NCBI RefSeq assembly: GCF_000276665.1
Contig: NW_004955426.1
Location: forward strand, 1,106,919 to 1,170,918
Length of the DNA: 64,000 nt
Reading direction: 5' to 3'
From: Chinchilla lanigera
Taxonomy: Eukaryota > Chordata > Mammalia > Rodentia > Chinchillidae
Part shown: one piece after another, positions 1 through 12,130 of the stretch
Layout: each line of letters begins with the position of its first letter
How positions within the stretch are numbered: position 1 is the first letter of the stretch
Notes under the pieces: model-generated
The model's database searches: none
What the model saw: the letters and a program-made list of their open reading frames with translations, nothing else
What the model was told of the DNA's origin: nothing
Program-made: the position numbers and the translations under genes

Positions 1-600
1 TCTAGAATGGGTTGGACAAAAAAGGTGAAAGAAGCACAATATTAAGTTTAAAATTTCTATTCATGGAGTGAAGTCAAAAAGAAATATTTTATGCAGTAAG
101 AAAAAATATTACTAAATGGGAAGATGATACTTTTATAGTAGTACTCACTAAAAGTATGTGTGTATGGATGTGTGTGTCTAATGCATTCTCAAAATACATC
201 TATTCAGATTCTATTTTTCATTAGAAAAGTCAAGTCTAGATGAATCTGAATGTACCTGAAGAAATATCGCAAACTTTCTTTTAAAAAAGAAAACTTATCA
301 ATACATCTTTTAGAATAACTAGTTTGTTGCTAGTATATAAACATTGGGTAGGATACAACTGAGATACAAATGACATGATACACATGTGATAACATAAATT
401 ACATTGTGTAGTTAACTAATTCTCAGCAAAGAAGACACTTGTATAAGACTGTGTATTCATATTTGGAAGGAAAATAGATCACTGTCTCATATGACATTGA
501 AAATTTGACTCAGCAAGATCGATATACTTGAGACAAACAAAATCTTAATCAAGCAAATACCTGAGGGTAGCTTAAAATATATGAGACCATTGCTTTTATT
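1..600. other. AT-rich DNA, nothing recognised
   Basis: Low-GC sequence with no long open frame and no repeat family I can name. Its A-rich character would suit a very old L1 fragment, but no diagnostic motif is visible. Confidence 0.4.
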
Positions 601-742
601 GAGAAAGATCTTCTTAGTTGGTTATTTTTGTTTTTGTTTTTTTTGTTTTTTTTCTGGTTCTGGGAATCGAACTCAGGACCTCACGCTTGCCAGGCAGGCG
701 CTGTGCCACTGAGCTAAATCCCCAGCCCCCGAGAAAGATCTT
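601..742 (-). mobile_element. ID-type tRNA-derived SINE with 12-bp TSD
   Basis: Read on the minus strand, the element starts with the GGGGCTGGGGATTTAGCTCAG head (A box) and has the 'gcctgcctggcaagcg' core and a 'gttcgattcccag'-like B box. Its A-rich tail appears as T-rich DNA at about 620-653. The 12-bp direct repeat 'gagaaagatctt' at 601-612 and 731-742 brackets it, as expected of an L1-mobilised SINE. The body is 613-730. It is a retroposed copy, not a tRNA gene, because the 3' half cannot form the T arm and acceptor stem of a tRNA. Confidence 0.9.
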
Positions 743-759
743 AAACAAGACAAAAAGGC

Positions 760-876
760 AACACTTTGTTTGTAACTCTGTATTGTCTGTATTGTGCTTG
801 TGATATGTTGTAAAATGTTGTATGTCTGTTAATGTTTCCCTCCTTTTATCCTTAAAATAAAAAAAAAAAAAAAAGA
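760..876 (+). mobile_element. L1 3'-terminal fragment with poly(A)
   Basis: The stretch 'actttgtttgtaactctgt' through 'cctccttttatcctt' and the A tract at 855-874 closely matches the end of the L1 at 2004-2768, which carries 'ctctgtttgtaactctgtaatgtctgt' split over the same spacing. It is therefore a severely 5'-truncated L1, or only its 3' end survives. No clean TSD was found, and an ID SINE lies just upstream. Confidence 0.7.
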
Positions 877-1480
877 AGAGTAAGACCAAGGAAAAGCTTA
901 GTGAATTCAAGGATACTATGAACAATTTAAAAGAGAAAAAAGGCACTGAAAAAGTTTTATAAAATATAGTCAATAAAGAGTTGTCCAAAGTAATATTAAG
1001 AGATGTGTCATAAATGACAAAGAGGAAGACAAACATGCAATAAACAGAAATTGCCAAAAATACAAGCAGGAAACTCACTGAAGGAGAAAAACAGAAACTG
1101 CTAAGGGATAGAAAGAAACTTGCTTAATTTCTGTATGGCTGGAATACGCAAATTTACAGATGATAAATAAAACTCTTCCATGTCCATTGGCATGACAGGT
1201 CAGAAGGTGTACTCTCACAAACACGGCTAGTTAGTTGGCAGAATCTTTGAAATAATGACTTGGACAGAAACTATGGAAACTGAAAGTGTATATACTCAGA
1301 AATTCCCTGTCTAAGAAAGAAGGAAAAAAAAAAAAAAAACAACAAAACAAAACAAAACAGAAAAGAAGGCAAAAGAAGGAAAGGAGGGAAGAAACCAGGC
1401 AAGGATGGAAGGAAGGCCGGGCCAGCAGTGGAGATGAGGATGCAGGGAAGGGAGGAAGAAGATAAAAAACAAGATGAAGA
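877..1480. repeat. A-rich DNA passing into a polypurine tract
   Basis: 877-1310 is A-rich and unassigned. 1315-1480 is almost pure purine on the plus strand: an A run at 1323-1339, a (CAAAA)n-like patch, then GGAA/GGGA units. It runs directly into the LTR at 1482. It looks like low-complexity DNA, possibly the degenerate tail of an old retroposon. Confidence 0.5.
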
Positions 1481-1481
1481 G

Positions 1482-1850
1482 TGTTATGGTTTATATTTAG
1501 ATGTCCCCTCGAAGTTTCATGCATTCAGAGGTGTTCCTTTGGGGAATGTCTACATCACAGATGCCTGATATTGATCAGTCCACTGATTGGTTTAGTGCAG
1601 ATCCGGGTGTGGATGATTGACCCACTGAAGAGAGAACTCTCACACTGGCTGTGGGTATCCCCAGCCAATAGACCTGCAGCCCGGATGGAATAAAAAGGGG
1701 AAGAAGAAGGAAGTCATACCACGTCCTGCCTGCCATGTCCCTCAACCACACCACCCTGCCTCTACAAACTGTGAGCCAAAAGAAAGCTTTGTTCTTTTAA
1801 ATTGTAGGTATTAGGTACTGTGTCATAGCCTGAAGAAAGCAACCAGGACA
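1482..1850 (+). mobile_element. Solo MaLR-type LTR
   Basis: The element begins 'tgttatggttta' and ends '...gaaagcaaccaggaca', so it has TG...CA termini. The order of landmarks is that of ERVL-MaLR LTRs: an early 'gatgtcccc' block, a TATA-like 'gaataaaaagg' near 1688, 'ctgtgagccaaaagaaagc', then 'ggtactgtgtcatagcctgaagaaagc' at the 3' end. There is no internal region, so it is a solo LTR. No unambiguous 5-bp TSD was seen. The subfamily is uncertain. Confidence 0.7.
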
Positions 1851-1987
1851 AGCAGGCTGAGAAAAGAGAGATGGATTATAAAGAACGTAATTCAATCGTC
1901 ATCATTAGTTTCTCTCCAGTGACACCGAACATAGTCTTTAAGTATTATTACAATGTGAAACTGTCTTTTGAAAAAACCCTCCGAGTT

Positions 1988-2784
1988 AAAATACATTTCA
2001 CCAACCACTGTGGAAATCAGTTTGGAGAGTCCTCAGAAAACTAGGTCTAGAGGTCCCATTCAACCCAGCTATCCCCCTGCTGGGTATTTTCACAGAAGAT
2101 CTAAAAACATCATATCACAGTGATATATGTGCACCTATGTTCATAGCAGCACAATTTGTAATTGCTAAAATGTGGAAGCAACCCAAATGTCCATCCACCG
2201 AGGATTGGATAAGAAAATTGTGGTACTTTTATATAATGGAATATTACTCAGCTGTAAAGAAAGGTAAACTCGAGGCTTTTATAGGCAAATGGTCACAGCT
2301 AGAGACCATACTCATAAGCGAAATAAATCAAACATACATGTGCAAGCACCACATTGTTTCTCTAGTGTAAAGCCTGAAAGAGTTAATTTAATCTAGGAGA
2401 TATGACAGACATTGGGAATTGATAGGAAAGCACTCATAGGTAAAGGATAACTGGAATATGGGAAAAGAGAAGGGAAAGGAGAAAGTTTGTATATATGTAT
2501 ATGCAGGATAGTTAACACAGGTGCTCTACTGTCCTGTATTTCCTTGCTGAAAGAAACTGTCAGTGAGGCATTGGTTGATTAGCTTTGTATGTCTATATGT
2601 GTTTTCATGAGAAACTACATTGAAGATATCAATATGTAATACAATAAGCATTGTTAATTCCCTACCACTCTGTTTGTAACTCTGTAATGTCTGTACTGAT
2701 CCTTTGCTATTTTGTAAAACGTTGTTGATCTGTTAGTATTTTCCTCCTTTTATTTATAAAATAAAAAAAAAATACATTTCACCA
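1988..2784 (+). mobile_element. 5'-truncated young L1 with perfect 16-bp TSD
   Basis: The body at 2004-2768 holds the last part of L1 ORF2 and the 3'UTR. A frame at 2137-2370 encodes the conserved ORF2 C-terminus (cores CPSTEDWIRKLWYFYIMEYY and LEAFIGKW), ending in 'HHIVSLV' and a stop. After it come a purine-rich 3'UTR block at about 2455-2490 and an A-rich tail at about 2755-2770. The 16-bp repeat 'aaaatacatttcacca' at 1988-2003 and 2769-2784 is identical on both sides, so insertion was probably recent. It cannot move on its own because most of ORF2 and all of ORF1 are missing. Confidence 0.92.
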
Positions 2785-3699
2785 TGACAGTGCACAAATA
2801 ATTTAAAAATTGAGTACAACTAATCAACAGTTGAATAATGATATTCTACTACTCATTCCTCATGAATAATTTGAAATACAGTATATGGTACTCATTGGAA
2901 GTGGCTGTAAGACATAGCAGTAGCCCAAAGCTTGGGATAATATGTACGACTGTTTAGTTCTTTTAATGTCTATATTTATATTCATATAAAACAACTTTTG
3001 CTTTAGTGAAAACATGAAACAATTTAAATATTTTTACTTACTTTATATAAGTAAGACTTTATCTTCTTTATAAAAATATCCATTACCAGATCCAGAATAG
3101 AAAATATAAATGGTGATGTTAGAAATAATTTAAAATAGATAAACCAAGACAAAGCAATTATTTGACTTTCTTCTTACTTTTACTGTTAGTTTTTATTTTA
3201 TAAAATATAAAACTAGGTTTCTCTTGCCTGGTCTTCTCTTATAGCCTACTGTTACAATATATGTACACAGAGACATAGTTATATTCAATAATAGAAATTC
3301 TCAGTATAATATGCCCTTCTATTTTTACAATCAAATCACTACTTCTAACTTAAATATCTGGCCATATTATCATGTTCTTATGATCTTTTCTTTCCTGCTG
3401 TATGTGAGTAAAAATTTGATTACTTCCATAAATATGGACTTTCTTAGTGTTTAGTTCTTTGGTTATCTTTGAATCATGCACTATTTATATGCTTTTAAGA
3501 ACTGTCTCTAAATTATTCCAAAAATTGTAAAGTCTTTCTACTTTTAAGCAACACCTGAAATTATGAATTTTACATGTTATTTATGCTTTCCAAAAAATCA
3601 ACAGAACAGATATTTAAGTATAATCTATGACATTTTTATAAAATATAAACTATATAAACTATAAAACATTTTTATAAAATAAAAATGTTTAACGAGAGG
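2785..3699. other. AT-rich DNA, nothing recognised
   Basis: Low-GC sequence without a meaningful open frame or a family I can name. Confidence 0.4.
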
Positions 3700-4480
3700 C
3701 CACTTGAGCCATCTCCCCAAACTCCCCTTCAAAATCTGCACCCAGCCCACAGTTCCTGTCACCAGTGATCTGACTTCCATCATTACATTTTGTCTTAGAG
3801 GATGCTACTGTGCAATCTTTTCCACTTGGAATTTATCTTCCCACATACTCTCATTGGGCTTCCTTGAGGTTACTGTGTGTATCCACTATCTGCACTTTCC
3901 TATTGCTGAGAAGTGTTGCACTGTGTGAGTGTACACAGTTTATGCATTTCCTTGCTGAGCATCATTTGCCTTGTTTCTAGGTTTGGACAATCAAAAGTAA
4001 ATCTAGTGTGAGCAGTTCTGCCATACACAGAGGTTTTCATTTATCTAGGATAAATATCCACAAGTCAGATTCTTGCTCATACAAAACCTTTATGTTTATA
4101 AGAAATTACCAAACTGTTTTTCAAGGCCTAGAGCACTTTACATTCTACCAAATATGAACAAGAGTTCATGTTGGTCCACAGTCTTATCAGAACCTGGAGC
4201 TCTTAAGTTTATTGTTGTTTTGAAGTTCAGCCATTATCAGAAGATGCAGTGCTTTTTTTGGTGATTTTTTGATTGGTTTCCCAGTGGTTAACGAAATTGA
4301 ACATCTTTCCAGGAGCTTATTTGACACCTTTCTATGCTTTTATATTCTTCAAGTCCTCCTACTCTCTACTACAAAGACACTTTTTGATCACGTTGCTAGA
4401 TAAAACTTATAGGACAAAAAATTTTGGTTAGATTTGTTTGAATTTCTTACGCTGTCAACTTATTTTAAGAAATTCACTAA
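3700..4480 (-). mobile_element. Old L1 (L1M-like) ORF2 3' end/3'UTR, antisense
   Basis: The plus strand reads as the reverse complement of an L1 3' region. Blocks matching the usual order are 'tattgctgagaagtgttgcactgtgtg', 'aagaaattaccaaactgttttt', 'cattctaccaaatatgaacaagagttc' and 'cagtggttaacgaaattgaacatctttcc', each shown here only as a landmark. The copy is divergent, with no intact frame. It predates the young L1 at 1988-2784. Confidence 0.75.
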
Positions 4481-4514
4481 ATACGATCTGAAAGATAAAA
4501 TAGGAATAAGCACA

Positions 4515-4618
4515 TGTTAGGTTGATACCTTGTGTCAACTTGACATGTCTAGAAGCTTAACTAAATAACTCAGCGGTTCTACTTTCTAGTGTATAGAGGG
4601 CATGCCCGTACCTCTAGG
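4515..4618 (+). mobile_element. 5' fragment of a rodent MaLR-like LTR (type 1)
   Basis: 'tgttaggttgatacc' followed by a 'tgtgtcaactt' block and 'ctagtgtatagagggcatgccc' matches the 5' end of the LTR at 49565, which has 'ccctaggggtatagaggatgtgccc' in the same place. The fragment stops abruptly where a second, different LTR 5' end begins at 4619. Confidence 0.6.
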
Positions 4619-5003
4619 ATGCTGTTCATTGTGTCAACTTGAGAAGTTTAGAAGTTTAATTAAGAAACTTAGCAGGGGGCCAGGGTGCTCACTTTGTAAA
4701 CTGAGCCTGTGCCTGTGCAAGAGGAGGGCACGGAGATGTTGTGGGTATAAAGGACCCACCCCAAGGCGAAGAACCAGCACACAATATGAGGGAGAAAAAG
4801 AGGCTTGTTCTCCCCTACTTTTTGCTCTTCTTGCTTTTGCTGTCTTCTGCCACTTTGAAGTGTTGCCCCTCTGTCACTCCACCTTGTCTTGGAGCCAGGA
4901 TTACGGGTTGAAATCTCCACAAGCTGAGTTAAATACACCTTTCCTTCCTTAACTCTGGGTCTCAGGTATTTTGTCTCAGCAATGAGAGAAAATTAACTAA
5001 GAC
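4619..5003 (+). mobile_element. Rodent MaLR-like LTR (type 2)
   Basis: The element has the same landmarks as the solo LTR at 24191-24590: 'cattgtgtcaacttg', 'gccagggtgctcactttgta', 'gagcctgtg', 'gaagaggag', then 'cctttccttccttaactctggg', 'ggtattttgtctcagcaatgagag' and an end in 'taactaagaca'. A TATA-like 'tataaagg' sits at 4746-4753. The AATAAA found in the other copy is here 'ttaaataca', so the polyadenylation signal looks lost. Confidence 0.75.
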
Positions 5004-6059
5004 AGCATATGAATAGAGAAAGCTTTTCACTGCAGTTTTACTTCCCAGGAGTGAAAAGAAAACAGAATGAGTTGAGAGGTACATTGTGGGGAAAGTAGCC
5101 AAGTATGCAAAGGAGAGCAAAGTTAGCGATAACGCAGTGATTGGCACCCGGCTGCCCACATCACTTTTACATTTGAGCAAATTCACTCTTTATGCATGCT
5201 CACTGAGGTGTCCTGGTGCACATTCAGTTGTCATTCATTGTATTTATAGTCTTTTTTAAAAGCTAGATTTGTTATTAGGATGACATTTTTATCATCTGCA
5301 GGCACAGCTGTGTGTGAAATGAGAACTTGGTAAATGTGTATCAGGCACTCTGCAAATTTTGCTCTAGATTGTGTTTATTCCAATGCCATATGGCTCCACC
5401 TGCTCTAGTAATGGCTCAGATTAACAGTCTAGAAAGAATTGTGCAACCATCCCAGTATCAGCCTAAGCCCATGCTGAAGTAACATAAAATCCATGATGTG
5501 GACTTATGCCTATGGATGGTACAGGGAAATCTCAAGATAAGGCAAAGTCTAATTTCTTAGGGCCTCTCTTTCTGCTTTATTGTATTAACATTTGCATTTT
5601 GGTATACAGAACTTGTAACATCTCTTCTAAGACTTTAAGTCTATGAGATACTTTTTAAAATTCCCATATGAAAAAATAAATCTCATGTTTATGAAGCCAC
5701 ATATTAAGTCTCATATCTTAAAAATGGTACACAATTGTTTTATCTACTAAAATTTGTAATATACTTTGAGAAATATGTTGTTTTACCTTTTTGTGCTGCA
5801 TATGAAACATAAACCCTGAAAAGAATAAAATTGCATTTTCATACCTTTAATTTATTTCATAGCTTTTGAAGTTAAATCAGATGTATTATGCATATATAAC
5901 CTTTTTCAAATATGGGGCTAGACACAAACTAAAAGATTCACAAAATGTCAGACAGATTTATTGAGAACTATTTAAATATATCAAGCCATTTCATTTTGAA
6001 TCTTTTATCCCATTTTGGTACCTGACAACAAATACTGGCTTTAAGAAAGAAACAAACGA
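5004..6059. other. Unassigned AT-rich DNA
   Basis: No repeat family or credible coding frame is visible. Short frames of about 70 codons are no more than expected by chance. Confidence 0.4.
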
Positions 6060-6147
6060 AGTTGGAAACGTAGCTCAGTGGTAGAAGATTTATTTGTTTA
6101 GCATTTGTGAGGTCCTGAGGCCAATCTCAAGTACTGCAAAAAAAACC
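6060..6147 (+). mobile_element. Older ID-like tRNA-derived SINE
   Basis: 'cgtagctcagtggtagaag' (A box), 'gcatttgtgaggtcctgagg' and 'caatctcaagtactgc' followed by an A run reproduce the ID layout. The copy carries many substitutions relative to the ID copies at 27312 and 45315, and no TSD is recognisable. It belongs to an older subfamily. Confidence 0.75.
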
Positions 6148-6249
6148 AGAAAGAGCAGGAACCTTCTCTTTCCTTCCCTCTCTCCTAAGTTTGTTTGACA
6201 TGGCTGAGACAATTTGGAACCTAAACGTGTTAATAAATATATCAAGATG

Positions 6250-6465
6250 TGTTACACAGTACCTCCTTCATTCTTCTCAAGTACACCAGGAGGTAGGTAC
6301 CATTCTTGATATAATCCCCTACTTGTGGATGAGCAAACTCAGGCAAAGAGAGGTTAAATTATTTATTCTGGGTCCCAGAACTAGGACAGAGCAGAGCTGG
6401 GATTGCAACCCAAGCAGTCTGGCTCCAGACTCCAAAATCTTAACCCCACTGTGCTTTCTACAGAG
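6250..6465 (-). mobile_element. MIR element
   Basis: The plus strand is the reverse complement of MIR. Landmarks are 'aggaggtaggtacc', 'gatgagcaaactcaggcaaagagaggtta', 'cagagctgggattgcaaccc' and 'gtctggctccagactcc...cttaaccccactgtgc'. MIR is an ancient mammalian tRNA-derived SINE, so this locus existed before the rodent radiation. Confidence 0.85.
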
Positions 6466-7160
6466 ACAGAAGTGCAGAGCAGCGAGAGTGTTTCTCTGTG
6501 AATGTTCTGGAAAGACGGGAGGCTCCCTGCACCGTTAGCATCACAGAACATCCTCCTCTTTGCAAGAGCTCTAGCTCCCTGTCAGAGTGGAAACCTTTGA
6601 AGCAGTTATTGATGCCAAAATGGAAAGATGCTGCAGTGACAAGTTTGATTTCCAAGCAGAGACCCAGTCAGTGTTTTAAATCGCATATTTTAGACAGAAT
6701 TCAGCGACTCGGCAACCACGTGTGACGCCTTCTTTCTAATTACCATCGAACATTTGGTGCTCTAGACACTCTGCTGTCACTAAACTACTGTGATTTCATG
6801 CATGAGAACTTGCTTAGCAAAAATATTTTCAAAAAGAACAAGGACAGCTGTCAAAGATGATCGTAACCTTTGCAGTCTGAAGCATCAGGAAAGGAGCTCC
6901 TGGGTACCTTTACTTGCCAGACGGAAGCTGGGCCTAGTACCTGGGTATTTACCTAGATTTGCACCCACACCTACCCTCTTGCACACATCCTGTGCCTGAC
7001 GGACAACATTCACGAACCATGCATGGCAGTGTGATTTCACTTAGCATCCCAACCAACCCCAAAACTGAGAAAACAGCCATTCCTACAGGCTTTTCCCCAC
7101 AAAAGGCTTCCTGGTTTGAGGAGGTTAGAACGTTAATTCCGTGTTACATAAGCTACCAAT
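6466..7160. other. Unassigned DNA with overlapping short frames
   Basis: Several frames of 65-75 codons overlap on both strands (for example 6498-6725 plus, 6458-6655 minus). None has a recognisable domain or exon boundary. I read them as chance frames. Confidence 0.4.
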
Positions 7161-9350
7161 AACTTTCTAAATCCGTGTTTCTCACTTTACCAAAGGCGGT
7201 GCATTCTTTGTTTCCTGGAGTCTTGGAGCTAGGCATGTTTTCTCCAGTTCTACAGGTGTATGTTATATGTATTTATAGATATGTGTAAATGTCTGAAAAT
7301 GCATATGTAGATACCTGTACATACGTCTCACGTAAACTAAGACAGCTCCTGAAAAAAAAAAATTCCAACAGAATTTGAAGATCAAAGCAGATGTGAAATT
7401 TTCTGATCTTTAAACAGATGTGAGCACATCTGAAGTTAAAGATCCCATATAGTTGTGCATTTCTTAATTTAATTCCTTAAAGAGACACATTAACCTTTAA
7501 ATTTATTGTGATCTTATAAGGAATGGCATCTTCATTCTCTATACACCTGTGCAAAACACAGACAACTATAATATTGCTGCTTTAATGGAGCTATCAAAGT
7601 GTCTAGAAGTCATTTATACCAATCTATAATTTATGCACCAAAGCAAGTCTCTGACAGGAGCTGTTGCCTTACTTAGGATCATTTCAGTTAACTATAAGTA
7701 CCCAACAGTGATGAAATTCCATTAAACAGAACCGTAATCTTCAGACTTAATTTGAATGAAGTTGTACTTAATGTCTTATCTCAGAAGGGCAAACCATTAT
7801 TTAAAGAAAAACTTAATTTGGTTGCACTAATTTTCAGTAAATATAAATATCCTGCGTATGAAAAAAGTTAAAGACGTGAAGAAGGCCAATCTAGAATAAA
7901 TGTGCAAGTGGTTGAGATCATTCAGAATTATGGATATTTTAATTATTTTTAAAATATAAATTCACATGTTTAAAGAGCTGTTAAATATTGGAATGATCAA
8001 ACAACTTCTCTATGATAATATATGATAAAATTTGGGCTTAAGAAATTTATATAGATTTAAAGGATTATTAATTCAATGTCTACCCCTCAGAGAAAAAAAT
8101 CCGTTTGTGATCCTTAAAAGGCTATTAGTTTTCTGGAGATTTCTAAAACCCCTGGTGGATAGATACTACAATCAATGCTAATAGATTAGGTAACTCTGTG
8201 AAAATTTTCTGCTGCTGAAATGGAGTTAGTCTATTGCTATATAATCAATCATGATGGACCATCTGGTCTCATACAGCTAAAGAGGACAAATCATAGAAAA
8301 CTTTTACAGCTCAATTTTATCAATAGCCATTGCTACAACATTCATCTTATTTGCAGAAGGGAGATTTCTGATCTATAGTTGTCTATTATCTCATAGTTCA
8401 AATATCAAATACCTGCGCGGGGTAATATTTTGACATGAAATAAATACAAATAATTTTCAAAGAGGTGCTGCCACCTTTTGGCTGCTCTTTTGTGAAGCAT
8501 GCCCTTATTCTTGAAATTTTGCTTTGTGCATGAGAAATGCTCAGTGAAAGGACTGAGAAAATATAAGAATAATAAGGAATTCTGTTACATCTCTTATTTG
8601 GATGACTCCCAGTATCTTTTATAGGTTTCCAGAAGATTCCTTTATATGAGCCATTTTTCCTTCAAATGTTACTAAAGCAGTAGAAAAGATGCATTTCAGA
8701 AACGGGGAAATATTCTATGTTTTATTGAGGTCAGGCATGTTAATGCTTTGCCCATCACACCAATGGAGACAATAAAAAGCAACCTTTCTGTATTGAGCAA
8801 AAGACCAGTTTTCCATTCAGACTCAATATTTCACTTCATCGTTGTGCATCTGTCCTATTCATGAATACCCTTTTACTAGTCCCACTCCCTACACAGGAGG
8901 GGTCAAGTCTCTCTTTACTGCTTTACTGTGAGGTATTTTAAATTTCTCCATTCCTAATGAATTCATTTGGCGTAAGGGTGAAAGAACACACGAACCCTAA
9001 GGAAATAATTGACCGACTGCAGTTACTACGGTTGCTGTTAAATCAATAATTATAAGATCAGCTTCCATCACTTTTAACAACTTCAATGACCTTGACTTAA
9101 AATCAGACACAGTTTTGGATCCAGTGATCATCTTCATTATTTATTTAAATATTTAAGGGATTAAAATGCTAATCATAATTTTCCAAGTTTTAACAATCAC
9201 TTTTAAAAAATTGTCTTAAGGAATGTTCAGTAGTATTGTTAACATTTACAGTATTTCTTTCATCTCTTTTAAAATTATTATTTATTCAAATTGGTAACTT
9301 TAAAGTGGAAGACTTCAGAGTTCCCAAGATACATCTGCAGCCTACATGAA
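7161..9350. other. Long repeat-poor AT-rich stretch
   Basis: About 2.2 kb without a SINE, LTR or L1 that I can recognise, no ORF of 60 codons or more, and low CpG. Repeat-poor AT-rich stretches like this are often conserved non-coding DNA or intron sequence. That is an inference which only an alignment can test. Confidence 0.45.
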
Positions 9351-11575
9351 TAGAATCCAAACATGTCTAATTCAAAGGACCCCAGCCAGCAGCAACTTTC
9401 TAGTGTTCACTCGGAAAGGCTCTTGAGTGTAGAGTGCAAGCTGAGATCACTGCCCCAAGAGGTCTGCAGGCCAGGGCTTCAGCCTCATCAGTTGCAAGGG
9501 GTATTTTCACATTCCAAGGTGAAGCAGGGCAGGGCTGGTATCTAGAGTTCTGCTTCCTCCCTGACTTCTCCGCTCCCTCTTGCCAATGAAGGCTCTAAGC
9601 TCAGCCCTTAGGAGACGTTTGCTACAGAATCCCATGCGAGTTCTGATGCCAGCAGCCCTTGCTGATTCCTGAGAAAGTCTGGATATGCGGTCTCTCAGCG
9701 TGCCCTCCTCCCCAGGACCCCCATGCCTGCTCCACAGCTCCCAACACAGGGGTGCTGAGGACGCTTCTTCTCCATGGCAACTTCAGCGGGCAGCATCTCA
9801 AGTCTCTTCCTGTGATATTACTATATATCCTTTCCTCTCCTCACTTCTATGTTGCCGCATGTTTTTCCGTATTTCTACACTCAGTGTCCTTCACTGTGTC
9901 CATTCTGAATTGAGCTGTATTAAATACAGGTGAACATGACCCCTAGATGTCTTCCCACTGTGTCTCCTTACATCCACAAAGCAGCACCATCAATACTCTG
10001 CCCAGGCTATTTTTTAAGTTTATTAATCTACTGCTGTAAGGCATGAAAAACAGCAGGCAGCATGAAAGTGTACTTGCTGACCTCAGGACACGCAGGAAGA
10101 AACCTGATCCAGCACGGCAGGGCAGGCTGAGCGTTGGCGAGACCATGGTCAGAACTGTCCCACTGACGGGGCATTTGCTTTCCATCCTAGGATCATTCAA
10201 GCCGTCTTTACGGTACGATTTCTTCATGGGATTGGTACGATTGGGGCTGTTCTTTCGGCATAGGATGCATAAACTAGGACGGACCTGGGGAAGCGACGCT
10301 GGTTATGCTACATGGAGTTCGCCTCCCTCCTGAGGTAGGAACTCAGATGAAATATTGCACATCCACAAGGTGAACTTGGGAGAGTTTGGGGTAATCAGGA
10401 AAGGCAAAGCATTCCCTCATCACTGTCAGGAAAGGGAACTCAACCGGAACGGAAGCCTCTCTTTACGTACATTTCAAAAGCCCTCACTAAGCAGGTTGCT
10501 TTTAATCCCAAGTTCATTTTCCCATGGAAACAGGTTATGATCATTAATTTCAAGCTCTGCTAAAAATATTACTGCAGTCTTTAAGGGCACTATATGGACT
10601 GCACTAAACAGTGAGTGTACCAAGGGCTCTAAAATGCTGGTGACATGGCTTGACAGTGAACCTAGGACCTGTACCTGGGGCGGGAAGTGGGGGCGGGGGC
10701 ACAAAAGAGTTATCTCAACCTGGCTCCCTGAGTTTTGACTGCTAGTTTCTGACTGCTCTGATGCTTGAGCAGCACTGGGCTAGCCTTTGTTTTTTTTTCC
10801 CCTCAGCAAGAGTCTTTCCTTACAGTCAAAATGATGCTGGCACTTAACATTGTTACCGTTGTTCCCTTGTGTGTAGGAGGGGAATTTTTATGTTTCAGTA
10901 ACGTCGTACTTCTTAAGAGCTATTTATTTATTTTTTGAAGCACATCTTTTAGCGGTGAGGTTTTACTCCATAGACTTCCAGACCACACTGAATGGCATCT
11001 AAGAGAGAGAAAATTGCATTGATATATTTGTCCATTGTGTTAATGGCTGAGCCAGTGTAAGACCTAAATGTGATCTTTTGTTTAAATGTGTTTGATGGCT
11101 TTTGAACATTATCCTCGCCTAAGAATGTGGATACATTAAAATGCAGAGTCTATGAGATCTGGAGTCCTTTCCATGGCACACAGAGTTCTTAAAATAGAAC
11201 GATTAAATTTCTTGCTCTCAGATTATGGCTTTATAGAATTTTACAGCTGGAAAAGGCTTTGCAGCTCCTGTAATTTTGTGTATTCCAAATATCCTGAGCC
11301 ATGCATGCCTTTGAGGATCTAGGGAAATCAATGAAATACCTACAGAAAATGTTTTCAGTCCAAATTCAGTAAATATTTTCAAGGAGTTCAGCTATCCCGG
11401 GAAACCCACTGAAGGATACTTGATAATTCAAGGTCCCTAGGATGGAAGCACAGGCTCTTGTCTGTATTCAAAGTGAGCATCCTTTTTCCTCCCTGCCCAT
11501 CCAAGTCTCCCTTGCTCTGCAGGCGGTGGCTGCCAAAAGTATAGCGAGGCCACATATCTGCAGGATTCCTGTTTG
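9351..11575. other. Unassigned moderately GC-rich DNA
   Basis: Many short frames overlap in different phases and on both strands (9363-9933, 9943-10333, 10474-10704). No frame resembles a known domain, and there is no exon-intron pattern I can defend. 10674-10700 is a G-rich patch. Confidence 0.4.
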
Positions 11576-12130
11576 TCAATCTGTGTCTGGCTTATTTTGA
11601 ACACATATAAAGAATGGAGGATGAAGGTTACCGAACTTTGGTGTATGTGTCACACAGCGCCAACAGCTGCTAACATTTTGGTCATCTATCTACCTTCTCC
11701 TACTCTTCTGTGGAAGGATTTTAAAACAAATCCAAGGCATCCGACTGTTTCATCCATGAATTCTGTGGTGTGCATCCGCAGATGGGAAGGACAGGCCATT
11801 CTCCTCATATGATTAGCTATTCTCAGGCATCCACTTGAAATCATTCTAGAAATCCTTCCTAGCATGTAATTCAAAATTCATGTTTTAAAATTAGTTTATT
11901 TGGATTACTATTAAGAAGGCCTGCATGTTTTATTTTGTTTGCTTTATCTATTAAGTCTCTTTTATAGTCTCTGGATTCTCTGTAGACTTGCTTTAATTTT
12001 TTTTTCTTGAAGACTCTCCAACATTGTAGGTTTAGCTAATTATATCCTCGAGCTATCCTCTAATTTGCTCCTCCATCCAATGGATGGCCTAACATCTGGC
12101 AGTTAGATGTAGGTGATCTTTATTTCTCTT
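11576..12130. mobile_element. Possible ancient interspersed repeat
   Basis: 'ttttaaaacaaatccaaggcatcc' and, downstream, 'ctttatctattaagtctcttttatagtctctgg' resemble pieces of a widespread old mammalian repeat, probably LINE-derived. I could not assign the family or orientation, so this is tentative. Confidence 0.3.

Noticed and set aside
614..1078. 154-codon minus-strand frame with hydrophobic segments
   Set aside because: It crosses an L1 tail and an ID SINE; the Phe/Leu-rich stretches are translated poly(T) and AT-rich DNA.
4602..4952. 116-codon plus-strand frame with Cys-rich start
   Set aside because: Entirely inside the type 2 LTR; no retroviral or host domain.
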